Shown here one piece after another: positions 1 through 15,000 of a stretch of 64,000 nucleotides of DNA (position 1 is the first letter of the stretch; every line of letters begins with the position of its first letter). The stretch lies in assembly GCF_032118995.1 (NCBI RefSeq), contig NC_092650.1, forward strand, positions 25,182,001 through 25,246,000. The letters are read 5' to 3'. The notes beneath the pieces were generated by a model. That model made no database searches. It was given only the letters and a program-made list of their open reading frames with translations, and was not told the DNA's origin. Both the position numbers and the translations under genes were made by a program. The DNA comes from Asterias amurensis (lineage: Eukaryota; Echinodermata; Asteroidea; Forcipulatida; Asteriidae).

Positions 1-60
1 CATGAAAAATTTCAATATAAAACATAAAAATCTAACTGTGATCTTTAACCTTTGACCTAG

Positions 61-3000
61 GTCCAGAGGAGCACTCCCCAAGGGTGTCACCGGTCAGTAT
101 GAATCGAAGCACTGCGTCCACCCCATCCACAAAGAACTTTCACTTTGGCCCTTCCCCGCTGGTGGTACCCACCAGTACGCCACCAGTGGTCACCATCGCA
201 CCAACACACTCCAACAACTCTAGTGTTATGTCAGAGCAGAGAAGGGTAAGTGGGAAGGTTAAGTGGATTTGTGGTAGTAGTGCGTTACACAGGACCAACC
301 GCTTTATGTCCCATCCAAAGGACGAAGCATCATGGTTCAGTGCCTTGCTTAAGGACACAAGTGTCATGACTGGGACTCAACCTGTACTCTGCTGATCAGA
401 AACACCAGAGTTTGAGTTTAACCCGGGCGGGGGGTGGGGGACCTACCATGTCACACTCAGTGACCACCTGGGCCCTATTTCGTAGAGCTGCATCAGCATA
501 AAAAGGATCTAAGCGCAGTATAAAACCATGCTTTCAAGGATACGTTTGACCAGCCAAACTACCATTCCACATTTGCCATTTGTATCCTGCTCACTTTTGC
601 CAAGCAGGAAATTTCTAAGCAACATTAAGCAGCTCTATGAAATTGAGCCCTGGGCTCAAGACAACTTAACCACTCTTCAAGGAGCGAGTTTCTTTTCTAG
701 ATGTGGGAGGAAAACCCAAGAGAATTATTTCTTTGAAGACCCACGCAGTCAGAGAAGGGACTGAAAATCGAAATGAATGAACAAGTCTCTACATGTTCTG
801 ATTGCAAATTTGAAAATCTCCCTAATATGTTAAATGTAATCCTATATATCTCCCTGATTGTTATGTAAAATCTCCCTGATTGCGAGATGTAAAAGTTGGC
901 AGCTCTGCTTAGAGGACGCTCTCTGGAAAGTCGTTCATAAATGTTAGTTTTTTTTTTTTCATTGCCAGCTGTCCCAGGACATGGATAGACATGGACATCA
1001 CAACTCATCTGAACAACATAACAGCAGCAGGCACTCCACTGAGGCCGGAACCGGTCCCAACTCAATATGGAGATCAAAGGGCAGTCCGGGAGCGGGACCA
1101 AGAAGGTTGGACTTGTGAGGATACCATTTTTTTAACGGGAATTAATTAAAAGAAATGTTTCTACTCATTGCAAACTCAGTTCTAAAACACAATGATGGCT
1201 CAACAATGAAACCGTTGCATTGGCCGCAATCTTTGATGAAACATGTATGTGAAAAAGACAATCATTGGCTGAGAGACGTACACAGCGCCTACACTCAGGT
1301 GCTTTTCCATTGTTTTATATCAGAGAGGGTGGTTAATGACATCATATTCAATCCATCTATGCTTCCCTTTGGTTTTCATGTGTTGCATTATTTTAGTACT
1401 GCTAGGTCTCTTCTCATTTTGACTGTAGATTTTCAGCTTGAGAAAGTTCTGTTTAAAGTTCAAAATGTTCGAAGGCCCTGCAACATCTTTGACAAATTCT
1501 TTGGTCAAATTCTTATATACAAAAGAATTTTACAGACTGAAATCGGCCCAATTAAGCACAAAAAAGTTGCTAAGCACAGAAAAGTATTGTTGAACTGAAA
1601 CAGGTCACCAGCCAGAATTAAATCAAGTTTGCATTGTCATGACAGGATCCCCCACTAAGTTTTTGCTTATCATATTTCAAGCAGTTTTTTTTTGCTCAAC
1701 ACCTTTATGAAATTGATCCTGGATTTGTATGGGATATGAATGCAAAGCTAGTTTATAATCACGAGTCAAACAACAACTGCCCCATAAAAATCGACCCATG
1801 ATTAGCTAAAGGCCAAGTCTGAATTACTGGTTGGGCTATGGCTAGCCTGCGGCTGTTGCTAAGGGTGTTGCTATGCTTTAGGGCATGTCCACCTAACGAT
1901 CAAGCTGTAGCCACTAATTTAGACACAGCCAGATTTTTGGTTGTATGGCCCCCTTTTTTAAACCACGTCTTTGGCACAATTGCGCGTGCTTTGCATCCTC
2001 GTTTAGGACTTCAGTCAGCCTGAAGCCGAATCCAAAGCGGAAGGTGTGGATTCAATATATTACTCACTCACTGACTGTCCAAGTACTATTAAGAAGACTG
2101 ATCTGCAAGTTTGTTTCTTTGATTTATTTTTCCCAACAGACCTGTTCCTCACATCCTCAAACCAGAGGAGAGTGTTCCAGTCCGAGGATTCCAACCTTAC
2201 CGCTCGGGCGAGACCGAGATGACTCCCCGCCCCCCTGCACCGGCTCCTCCTCCGCCCCCTCCTCCGTCCCACTTGACCTATGACCCAGCCATGATGGCCG
2301 CTCTTTCACCGTATCCATTCCATCAAGCCTTCATTGGACCCCCTCACATGCAGTACCATGGTTTCAGGTATGCAATCTCTCATTTGTTGTGATCTGTTTT
2401 TGTACTGTGTCAGGAATTCTTTGTTTACCTGCTTCAACATTGTCTTGGAAGAAGTAGCCTTTGAGAAGACGTCCCATGTTATCAAAAGAAAATCATGACA
2501 TCTCACTAGGTGTCCTGTTTTACTTAAGAACAAAAATTGTTTTTGAGTGTCTTGTTTAGCCCCTGGGAAAGAACTATACTGTTGTATATGCTCAGTACTT
2601 TCCTGATTTCTTTTGGGAAAAAAAACCCAAAGAGCTTAATACACACGGGTTGAAGGGCAAAAAAACAAATAATATGCTTTATCCCTGATGCAAAATTACC
2701 GTCAATTATGTTGTGAATATTGTTTGTTTTCAAAGTGACAATCTCTTCGTTGGGCTTCATTGAAGCACTGCATGGTGTGAAGGATAAGAATAAATTAGAT
2801 TATAGTAACATCTCTTGTTATCGTTGCTGTACCCGCTGCCAAAACATAGGGTTCGAACTGCCTCTAGCTACCGAGCAACCTCAGTAGTCTAGTTGGTAAG
2901 ACACTGCTCTAGAATTGCAAGGGTCGAGGGTTTGAATCCCACCCAAGTAATATGCCTGTGATATTATTTCACAGGACTCGGGGAACGTACTGAGTATACA

Positions 3001-6000
3001 GTGCTAACACACATCGGTGTATGGGTAAAAACCAAAATTATTAGATAATAGTAAACTTGTGGGTACAACCATGTAATAGTTCTCTTTTGAGGGACGTTTT
3101 GAACAGTACACTCTGCTCGTCTTAAGGAGACATTACTTCTTACTTTACCTTAATTTGTTTTTTAGGAGGGGGGGGGAGCAATAAAATCACCAGGCTCTTA
3201 GAATTCTTCTTGATTACTCTGTCCCTGCATTAGTTTTGTGGGCTTCAATCATCTTCTAGTGTATTTGGTTTACTTCTTGTTTTGGTTTTGCTCTTTTTCT
3301 GGCCCTGAAATTGGAGATGTTGATCATTTCTGTTCCCAGATATTCGTACATCATTTTCTTAAAAGGCTGGTTTTTGTGGTCAGAGGGAAATTTTCAAATT
3401 GTGGAAAGGGATCGGTGTGTTTTGAAGAAGTCTATTGATATTGATTGGTCCATCTAAGATGCAGCAATGATCCCAATGGTATGAGATAATGAATGTCTTA
3501 GAATTTGATGACTGCCCGAAATAGTTTAAAGAGGGAAATAAATTGTCAGAAGACGTAACGTGTACAATGTCATAGATTCTTCCTCCTTGATAACCTCCTT
3601 GAAATGGTGGATATTTTGTCCTCTTACAAAAAGAAAATTGTCTGAAGAGTGCCGAAGAGAGATGGGGATTACTTTGGTAGGAAGGGAGGTTGTACGTGTA
3701 CTAAGCTTGGGCGGTATCGATTTATTTTATTCACGATACATCACGGACAATATATCGCGATATTCGATGTAATCAGGATTAATTAAATTTGACATCATCA
3801 GTCTTCCAACTCCAAGTGAAAGTTGTAGAAGAGACAGTCATAGCATAAGAGAGGTGTTCTAATGACCTATTCTTCTGGTTTTACACCAAACCTATGGGGT
3901 GCAAGATGTCTCAGCTAGGAAATACATCGCGATAATGCGATACTTAAAGCCATTGGACCCTTTCGGTAAACACTATTGTCCAAGGCCCACACTTCGTGTA
4001 TCACAACTTCTATATTAAATAACAAACCTGTGAAAATTTAGACTCAATCGGTCATCAGAGTCGCGAGAAAATAACGGGAAAACCCACCCGTGTATCCGCG
4101 CATTTCTCCATGTCATGACATGTATTTAAAATAAATCCGTAATTCTCGCTAACGAGAATTGATGTTGGTTAACTGTTTTCTCAAAAAGTAAAGCATTTCA
4201 TGGATGAATATTTCAAGGGAAGTCTTTCACCACTACCTTCTGTAAACCCTGTAAGTTATTTGTAAATCTGTGAACTTTTTTTGGTTTTTTTTCCTGTACC
4301 GAAAGGGTCCAATGGCTTTAATCGATATCGCGATATATCGCGATATATGGCGATATATCGATATTTCGATTAAACCAAATCGATCCGATTTCGAAATCGT
4401 TTCCAAATTAGTATTGCGATATTTGATAATATGACGATATCGCCCAAGCTTAACGTACACCTTTAGTAACTACATGTACTCCCAAAATGTTTTTATCATA
4501 AAAACTTGCTTTGTTTAGAAGCACTGCAGCTGTCGATAATGTATAGTTGAGAAGCAATTCCCTTCAAAGGAATGTGTTTTAACAGAGAGGGATTCAAAGA
4601 AACTCTAACTTCATATTTGCTTAGCATTAGCAACTTTAGGAAATCAGGCCCAGGGGTGGATTTCACAAAGAGTTAGGACTAGTCTTATCTCGAGTTAGGA
4701 CCAGTTACTTGTCCTAACTTAGGACCATCCATGTTAGGACCAGTCCTAACTCTTTGTGAAATCGACCCCCGGACACATTTTTATAAAGCTGTTGAGCAGA
4801 AAATGCTGCTTAGTAAGTTTCTTTGCTAAGCAAAATATGAGTGGGGCACCAGTCGTAGCAATGTAAACCTCATGGAATTTGGATGGTTACCTAGTGTTCG
4901 CTCAGCAAGGTTCTTATGTGCTTAGCTATTTTTGTGTGAAATCAGTCTTCATGAAATTTGGGCCCTTGCCATTTCACGATGTTAAGTTTAATGTGATATC
5001 TTTTGGTATGTGTTTTTAGCATCCAAATATAATTTAAAGACAAAACAAAAAAGCCCTTCATTTTATCCCAGAGTTATTTCCTAGTTTTCCCACTCTCCTT
5101 GAAAGCCAAATCAGTGAACTCAGAAACCGTTCTAAAGTACTGGGCTTGCGAATGAATTATGCGTCCGCAGCTAGCCCTCAATTCATGCTCTCTCATCCCA
5201 TATCAGTGAAATGTAAATGAAGATTGGAGTGGTTAGAGGACAGTGCATGGCTAATATCCTACATGTTAACTAACGTCAGGCCGTGCATGAAGTACGGGTT
5301 TGCCTCAGAGAGTGTCTATAAGAGAGTGAGCCTGTACGTGATCGGAGTTGTACTCTCATAGAAGACGAATCCTGGGCACCATTAGCATTGACTTATAGTC
5401 TGTAAAGGCAAGCTTCTGGATGGTGCAACTTTTAACCAATTTAAGTGATATCATGCAAGGGTCCTATGCATACTGTGCAAGGCTGTGCATGTAGAGTTGC
5501 AGGGAATAGTTTGTATATATGGCATCAGTCCATTTTGCTTAGGACTGTTAGTTTAACGGGCCATTTGGAGTTAGTCAATATTTAATCCCCCCCCACCCCC
5601 CCACCCCCCCCCCCCCACCCCCCAAAAAAAATCTTAATTAAAAAAAAAATAGTTATCAGGCATTTGGGGTTGTAACCTGTGTCTGCTTAGCAGAACTGTT
5701 CTTAACACCTTACAAAAATTAGGCCCAGATAGACCATTATCATAATTGATATCTTATTTTTCTGTCAGTCAGTTTGATGCAGTCAAATTGAGGTTGATTT
5801 GGGACATAAGTCTTGCCCTGTTAAGCCCGGTTCATACTTCATGCGAATGCGAATGCGAAGTGAATTTGACGTGAATTTGACGTCACAACCCTCCTTTTGC
5901 AGCAATATTCGCAAGTGAGTTGAGCAGAGTTGAACTGCTGCAAATATTCGTTGCGAATTTGTGGCGTCAACATTCGTTTCGCACTCGCAGGAAGTATGAA

Positions 6001-9000
6001 CCAAGCTTTTTTAAAGAGAAATATTAGCATGCAATTGCAGTACCCAGGTGCAGAAAATGTTAACTTTTCACACCTCTTAGATGTCTGCAATGATGGCAGT
6101 GATTGTTGCTTTAGGGTTCATAAACATTGAGTGCTGGAGTATACAGTCATTAGCCTGATCTACATTTATTCAACATTGCCGCAATAAGATTTCCTCAAGC
6201 GCCCATTGCTGCAGCCCATATCTTCTTAACTTAAACCGCCATATTGGTTACAAACAAACACAAGGCCCTTTCCACATTCATGTGTGTACAGTGCAGCATC
6301 CTGTTATTGATTGCGGGAGGGTTTACATACAGAGTTTTTATAACAAGACTGGCTATTCATCACCGAAACGGCGCAGCGCTCCGAGGCTGTGATGCAACAT
6401 AAACCGGTAGCCTCAACGTACGGAGTGCTTATGTTTCCCAATCACTATGCCAAACATGAACAACAACACCTTGATCAAATCGGGTTTGTTTGTAACCTAG
6501 ACTCTAACGCCCCCGGGCTGTTTTAAGTTTTTGACATTACCCGACCATGCTCCTTTAGATGTTTCTGAAATGATGATCGTTACAGCGCCCCCACATTTGA
6601 ATAGTGACTCTTAAGCGTCGCTCCTCTAGAACCGTGTTTTATTTGTGATAAATGAAATAATAAGATTGTAATTTGCTTTAGAGATGTGAAACATCTGGAT
6701 TTGTAATACTTTCTATTTCTGTTTCCTTTTTATGTTTTTATTGTTATTGTTTAGCTTTTACATCAATATATCTGTCCATGTCTCTTGTTTGTTAAGCTGT
6801 TTCCCTTATTTTTCTTTCTTCTAAGTGTCAGTATTTGTTAAGATTTGTCCTCGCATTTTCACTTTGCTATGGAGAACGAGAACCAAACAGAAAAGGGAAC
6901 GCAAAAGGTCTCCATAGGGGAATTCTAAAGACTGGGGTGCTCCACAGGGATTTGTACAGAGTCTTATAACCATTTAACATTACCTTTTGGTGCATGGTCT
7001 GATGAATGCAAAAAGACTCCTTTCAGATGCAGTAATTGCTGGATCTTATTTCTGGCTTGTTCTATTCAATAGAAACCATCAGCCAAATCTGTACTTTTAC
7101 TCAAATACAGAATTATCTTTGTTTTTAATATTTCAAAACCCATCTTTTTGTTTTAAACCATCTTTGCAAAATGCAAATTTCATATTGGGAAGTGTATACT
7201 TATACCATTTCCCCCCTTTTTTCTTTCCTATTTGACAGATGAGGGTAAGGAACCATGGCCAATTCATGTTTCTCACCTTTACCCTAACCCTAAATCATGT
7301 TTGTTTCAATAACTACATTGTACTGAAACTATCTTCACCCCATATAAATCCAAAGCAAATTGAATGTTCTTCGCCTTTCATCTTTTTTTATCACTACTTA
7401 GCGACCTCTAACACGACGTGTTCCTCTCTTTAATCCCTTGATTTCAGTTCGAGGAGATTTTCTTCTTGATAACTTAAACAAATATGCGGCATCTTTAAGG
7501 ACAACTGTCACAGTTTAAGACATCAGAGCGCTCGATATCCTCACACCCATTTTTTCCTTTCGGACGAAGAAGAGGAGGGAAAAAAACCTTAGGGTGTCTA
7601 ACACATTAAACTCCTTTCCTCGTGTACCCTCAACTGAAATTTCACTTAGAATAATACGCGGGAATTGGCTCAAACCTAAATGGGACGAAGGGAGCTGATA
7701 GTGCATCCCACATCAGGCTGTAATTTGCTCGTGGGCATAGCATCGTAGCTCGGCCATGTGTAATAGAGTCCGTAATGGGATTACCTGCATCATCTCGGGA
7801 AAATGTGCCGCCGGAATTTTTTTATTTTCTAATTTTGGAATTTCTTTTGCATGCATACAATGTTTCAAGAGAGAGAGGGGAGTTAAAAAAGAAAAAGATA
7901 TGGAATTTGCGACTGCAGTTTAAAGTGCAGTATTTTTAATTGACTTTTTTCTTTTTTTGTCCTAGAGGGAAATTGGATGATTGATCTTGGCTCTCATTAA
8001 TTTTTGAGCGATATTGTGTCCTTTATTTGTCAATTAAAAGACAAGGATCAATAGTAATACAAATCATTGTAAGAAAATGTTGGCATGATCAGATTAATTC
8101 TAAACTGATCATTACAGATCAAAACTCATATTGATCCTCCCAGAAATTGTTGTGTTTGAAATTCTGTAAAAATAAATAAAACAGCGCTTGAATCCCCCCC
8201 CCCCCCCCCAACCCCTGAGAAAAGATTCTCAAAACTAATTTTAAGTAAAAGTTCCCATCATGTTTTTTGAGAATCCAGTGAGTTCACTTTTCTATCCATA
8301 AAGTATGTCTCAAACTAGAAACAGAAAATGCATGAATTCAGTCACAATTTCAGGGGCTGCTATGTTTTTTAACAGTCGGTAAAAGTCACATTATATATTC
8401 TACGGTTTGATTATACATAAATTGGTTGGGCCCTTGCCTTGGAGAGCTTTTTGTCTAAATTGCTGAAGCTTAAAAGCTAATTGGAGTGCATTCATTAATA
8501 ATGCCGAGCTAAATAAACATGTCTACCTCTGCTCGTTAATGTAAACCAGCTGTGTATCTATGTACATGTAGTTGTCTAAACTGTGTTCAGGTGACTAGAC
8601 GTGCCGCAAAAAAGGAGATTTTTTTTAATACAAAATTGATGTCCATCACAAACAGATCAGTACAAGCATGGTGATTAGCTCTGTTTCACTGTGTAGGGAC
8701 GACTGCTGACTTTGCAGCTTCGTACCAGCACGCCACACAGAGACACGACGGCGGTTGCTTCCTGGACGATGGGAATCGTTAATAAGCTTGTTATTTGAGA
8801 TGCGCGTGGGGAGTGTTTTTTCTAGCGAGTGTCCTCTCCGATTCGGTCGCCCTGTGCCTTCTTGTAATCGAATCTGTCAAATGAACAAATTTGTAGAGCG
8901 AGGAACTCTGAGTCTGGACAAGGGAAGGTTAAATTGCGGGAGTACGGCACTTGAATTGGCTGATCTGGTATTCAATTTTAGTGAAAAGACTTGATGATAT

Positions 9001-12000
9001 CAAATTAATTTCGCTTTTTAGATGATGTTTTTTCTCTTATTAGATTGTGTCTTTTGTGTAGAGATTTGATAGTTCTGGAAGTATTCCATTACTGGTTTTT
9101 TTCTTTTCTTTTTCTTGGTAAATGTTTAGGGAGTTGATAAGCTGGATAGAGTATAATGAATAGACATAGGTTTATATTACAGCTATGATATGACAACTAG
9201 AGACATTTGAAAAACACTGAATATTTATCTGTCTTGAGTCGGCTGTCCTCAGTCTGCAGGGAGGGATTTTTTTTCCGGATAACTATAAACCGTCGTTTTC
9301 ATTCCGGGGAAATTATTTGTTCTACGAGGCTTGGATAATTGATCAGCTTGGCTGGTTTTCAGGGAGAAGGAAAAAGCCATCAACGGGACCTCGTCCACTT
9401 TGTGTAATCACTCTGTCACGCCCGAACGCACATATGAGCGGAGATGATGTATAATGCCATGGCTGTCGGGCAGATGTGCAATCAGCGTTTGGCTCTTCTA
9501 TATCCTGGGGGGATAAAGTGGAGATTCATCTAGTTGCAATAGGGGTGGCCATGGCGTACCTTGGCCTTGCAAATTTGGACAGCTGTCGCTTTGGCTAGAC
9601 ACAACGTTTGGTTGCATTTCCTCGACTTAAAAAACAAGCAAATAAAAAACAAGACATTTCAGAGTAGCATTTAGTTTGTAAACATACGGTGCCGTCGGGG
9701 GAACCACATCTAATTATGTTGCGAGATGAGAACCCTCAAGTTGTGTTTGGGAAACCCAAGTGTGATGGTGGTGACACGCGGAAACTGGAACACGCTTTGT
9801 GCGTCTGTCATTATTGATTAATACAAATGGTGTTTTTCCTCATAAACTACCTTTGTTTGTTCAGACTCGTATACATGTCATTATGGTGGAAGAGGATTCG
9901 CACTAGTTGTCAAATGCAATTAAACAAAATACACGTATAACACTAATGTGGCTAACGACATAATGGACTATTTTTACTTATATGATTTTAATCATCCCAG
10001 TAAAATGTAATGGTGGTTTGTGGGGGCGAGGGGGGGGGGGGTTGTCTTGTAAAATGCTAATTTGTTGTTTGTTTATTATTATTGGGATGAAAATAGTTAT
10101 GATGAACCGCAGATTTGCTGAATTGTGTGGAATTTTAACCAGAAAGGCAATTGTTGCCATACCCTGAGCGCAATTTCATAAAGCATGTAAAGACAAAAAC
10201 TTAACTCAGCAAAAACCTGATCAGCATAATATTGATTACAAGAATGCAGTCAGTCGTTTGTGCATGCAACAAATATTCAGTTAGTATGCCCATAGCTCTA
10301 TGGTATGCCTAACACTTAGCATACAGTCATATTGCCGACAAGGAAACTATAGCACAACATTTTAAGTATGTAAAGTCATTAAAGACAGTGTGAATGCAAA
10401 CAGCTTTTGATCAATGCATGACATGAGCTCTTTGAACACCTTCTTATTTGTTTACAGTGAAAAACGAAGGTTGGCACAATTAGTCGTAGTATATTTTCTA
10501 GTAAGATGCATTGAAAGATGCCAAACTAAAAAAATAGAATGAGCTGTTGCAATTTGCTTGGCCAACCAAGAGGACCAATGGTGTAAATGCAAATAATTGT
10601 TGTTTGAATGGCCTGACAGTTCCACCCTAGCATAAAATAACTAACCTGTGAAAATTTGAGCTCAATTGGTCGTCAAAGTTGCGAGATAATAATGAAAGAA
10701 AAAAACACACTCGTCACTCGAAGTTGTGAACATTTAGATTGTTGATTTCGAGAACTCAAATTCTAAATCTGAGGTCTCGAAATCAAATTCGTGGAACATT
10801 ATTTCTTTATTGAAAACTACGTTACTTCAGAGGGGGCCGTTTCTCACAATGTTTAATACTACTAACCTCTCCAAATCGATTCTTACCAAGTACATTTTTA
10901 TGGTAATAATTATTTTGAGTAATAACCAATAGTGTCCACTGCCTTTTAATGCTGTTTTTTATTTTTAAGATGACAGCATTTTCTAGGGAATTAGTTGACA
11001 CAAATAAAGAATTACCACTTGAATGGTATGGGATAAAAATCGGCAAAAAACTACAACCTGTCCTTTAAAGGAAAGAGAACATTCCCATTTGGATGATTAA
11101 TCAAGTTTCTATCAGCATTTATATGCGTGGGTAGGACACTATATATTGTACGTATGCGAGACACATTATGGTCATATTGGAACCGTGCACATTACCATGG
11201 TAACCACAGCCTTTTCAGGCCGGGTGCTAAAACTTGATGCAATATTGAGCTAAATTTGTGTTAGCTGGAGGGTGTCTTATGGAAAGATAGAAAGCGAGAA
11301 GAAAGAAGGAAGACAAAGCTCTTGATATTTTATTGGAAATGGACTATAGCCCTGACATTTCTGTCATTTTTCCGCCTTTCTTTTATTATCCACCCTCTGG
11401 GAGTGATTTGAGGATTGATTTTTGTGACAGTTTTCAATACAGATTTAGTTTGAGGTGGTGGGAGTGAAAAGGATGTTAAGTTGTAACAATAGTAATAAAG
11501 GTTATAAATATATATAAATAATATAGAGAACATTTCTTTTTTAATCTAGTCGTTTCAAAGTTTCAAAATTTCATACAGGCTTCAAAGGATATTTATTGTA
11601 TTGGTCTTTCCTGGTTTTTTTTATTCATAGTAGAATTTTTGGTAACTATAAAATTGATATTTTTTCTAAACTCTCTCTCTCAAAAGAAAATCATTAAATA
11701 ATTTTTTTTTTCCTAATGGATATTCACCGATATTCAATAAAGCTTGAATACAGAAAGTGAATATAGTTCTGCAAGAAACCAAAGATTGAGAGTAAGCATT
11801 TTCAATGTTATTATCAAAAAGATGTGCTACAAGAAGAAAACTGTCACTTTTTTGTACGCACACTCAAAAGCCTTGTCAAAATGCATGAAGTACTCGGACT
11901 TTAAAAAAATCACATAAATTGGCCTTGAGATGTCTTCCTTCACGCGGTGCAAATTGTTATACTCCCTAAGGCTTATCAGAGAAATGGTGCTAAGAAGAAA

Positions 12001-15000
12001 AAACCTCCTTCGGACTGAAAGAGAAATAATCAATTGAATCAGGGCAATAGTAAATTAGGACTGAATTGGAATTTTTGATTAGTCAGAGGGTTTGGACTGA
12101 ATGACCTGTTTTTTTTTAATTACAGGCCCCCACTCCCCCCCCCCCCACCCCCAACCCTAGTACACTGTGGTTAAGAAACTACAGCAGTATAATTGCCACG
12201 CTGTTTATCTTTCGGCCTTTCAAACGAAATCGCGCTTCACCTTTTGGTTGACTTAAACTGCTTTAAGTGATGGCTCAATAAGGAAGATTTCTCTATAAGT
12301 GATGAAGGGGTTAAATGAGGTGTAGTGAAGGTTATGAAAATCTTTTACTTTGGTCCAGATCTTGTGAATCATGATTGGGTAATATTTTCAGCAATGAACC
12401 AATCTTTTGGAATTTCAAACTTGCTTCTTCCTGCTCAGGGTTCTTATTGTTATTTGCTGTTCTTGTTACCAGTATGTTCAGAACCCTTTGAGGCAATTAC
12501 TTTGTTTGGCTGTTTGTGTGTTTTTAAAATTTTTTTTAAATAATCTTTCTTCTTACATTTGTTTACTTTTTTGACTGTTCATATACCTTTTTATAATTGC
12601 ATGAAAAAATGTTTATTTTGTTTTATATTATTAATTATGCAAGTTCGCCCAAAACTATGCTAGTATAATGTAAGTACACATTGGTGTCAGGGAAAAACTG
12701 GAAATCATGTGGAAAATTTTTACAGGTTAATAGATGTTAAATTTGCATCACATCAGGGATAACAAATGTCAATTTTGGTTTTACCCGCATATCCCGATGT
12801 GAGTTAGCACTGTGAACTAAGTATACTTTCCCAAGTACTGTGAACAAATCACAGGCATATTACTCAAGTGGGATTCGAACCCACAACCTATGCAATTAAT
12901 ATTTGACATCCTCTTTCAAAACTGTTCCCTTTTCTTCTTCTCTCTATCAACAGGCCGGAAGACTCTTACGAGCGATACAGCAGTTACCCCGGTCTGCGCC
13001 CACCCCCGTTCATTCCTTTCTCGTCGCCCCCTAGTCACCTTTTCCCCCATCCAGCGATGAACCCTTTAGCATTCTCCGGGCTCCGCTATCCAAGTGAAAT
13101 TGCCGCCATGCAGCTGTCACATTTATCGCCAGGAGTTTCATTCGGTGGGTTAGTCTCACCTTCGGCACAACATGAAAGGTATGTAAAAGATTTAATAGAT
13201 GTTAAATGTTCATCGGGGATAAAGAATATTAATTTTTGTTTTTTTACCCATATACACCGATCTGTGTAGCACTGTATACTCAGTACTTTCGCGAGCCCTG
13301 TGAAAAAAAACACAGGCATTTTACTCGGGTGGGATTCGAACCCACGACCTTTGCAATTCTAGAGCAGTGTCAAGGATTGTTTCCACAACAGGGATAGGTC
13401 GGTGTGCGACTTCTAGAGAACTTAATGATGCTTTTAAACATAGTTTTAGTGTTAACAGCCAGCAGAATTTCTAGGGACTTTACATTGTTGGTTATTGCTG
13501 TCTCTTTTGAAAAAAATGTTGATTTATAACAAATATTGGACCAACAACCTGCTTAAATTTGTCAGTCTGACTGCCCGACACATCTCTGTCCATTTACATG
13601 GATTACGTGGTCGGGTTGGCGTAGTGGTCTTTTTCTCGCCTTTCACCTCTAATTCACCAGTTCAAATCAGACTAGGGGCACTATTATAGACCTATCCGAC
13701 GGAACAAAATTGGTAGCGCCCTCTATTGAAAAAGTAACATTTGCAGTGTCTTTTTGTGCACAATCTAGGCACTGAAAACTAGGCAGCAAATGGCGCGCGA
13801 TGCTCAACACGGATTGGTCTATATGTTGATTGGAGTTTCGTCCTTAACTGACTCAATGGGGTTTCCCTAGAATGATTCGCTGAGGTTTTCCCTCCAAAAC
13901 TGAAACTTTCTTCCTCGTCATCTCTCCACTGGGTTATTAAGTTGGCCATTCTGATAATCCATGGCTTCACAGCCAGACTAAATGAAATGAGAGTCATTGT
14001 TTATGTCCTTTTTGCTTCCTCCCACAGAGAGAAGTTGTTGCTGGACCAGCAGCGAGATCGAGACAGACGAGCAGAGGAGGCCAAGCAAGAGGCTGCTGCC
14101 CAGAAGGAGAAGCAGCAACAACAGCGCGAGACCGAGCGTGAGAACCATGAGAGAGCGATGATGGCACGGAGTCAAGAGGATAAACGCAGCTCTCCCAGAG
14201 GTAAATTTTAAGACTTTCTTGTTCTTTTCCTTGATCTGTTTGTGTTATTGTTCATCCCGTAAAGGGAACTTGGCAAACTCCCACATTGTGATATAAACGC
14301 CAAGCTGGCAATAACCACTAGGGAGGTTTAGCTGCATGTTATGCGAGCAAAATCGTGAACAAGAACCCAGAAAATTTGTAGGCGACGTCACCACTTTGGG
14401 CTTATTGCATGCTCACACACCTGACATGAAAAATGGTAACTTTACATATGCTTAAGTCTTAAATTTTTCCACAAAGGTGTCTCACGTTCACTTTCACGTT
14501 TTTGCTCACGTAACGTGCAGCTAAACCTTCCTAATATCTTACAATAGAAACATTTGTTTAACATATATATCAATATGAGTTACACAAATCAAGAAGCTGT
14601 GTTTCAGTAACTAGAGGACAACACTTATTCTAGTCGTCGTGAAATTGAGTTGAGGAATTACTTGGCAGCCACGTTGTATGGCCTTTGTTGCCCTGTTCTT
14701 GGCCTGTTCTTGGGGAGCTGCATTATTTCACGAAAATGATGGATTTGTGAGGAATATATGATGACCAAAACCCACCGCAGAAAAATGTATGCCGCCATAG
14801 AATGTGATTCTGTTGAAATTAGTGGCTTATTGCAGGTAAGATTTGAGCTATGAAGCTTTGAAAATTTTCCGCCCCAGAAACGGGCCTTAATAGTTAGGAC
14901 TCTGTATCTGTGTACAGAGGAAGAGTCCTATATAGGGCATGGGTGGCTTGTGCATAAAGTACTTGCCTCTCACCACAGTGGCTGTGGTTCGAGTCCGGAT

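Larger units (their letters stand above)
2368..12953 (+). other. GSE1 third visible intron (10.6 kb)
   Basis: Contains a SINE (2822-3045), the nested hAT/TTAA pair (3702-4452), two palindromic MITEs (4653-4966), another at 5823-6008, a truncated MITE at 10636-10949 and C- or G-runs at 5587-5626, 8193-8209, 10029-10041 and 12128-12150. Between about 7440 and 9860 I see no family shared with the rest of the window. No additional coding exon was recognised. Confidence 0.6.

Noticed and set aside
1155..1598. 147-residue open frame in a GSE1 intron
   Set aside because: No family resemblance, AT-rich composition, and no splice sites linking it to GSE1.
2870..2945. A tRNA gene
   Set aside because: A and B boxes are present, but the stems are imperfect and the same downstream body is repeated elsewhere; it is a SINE.
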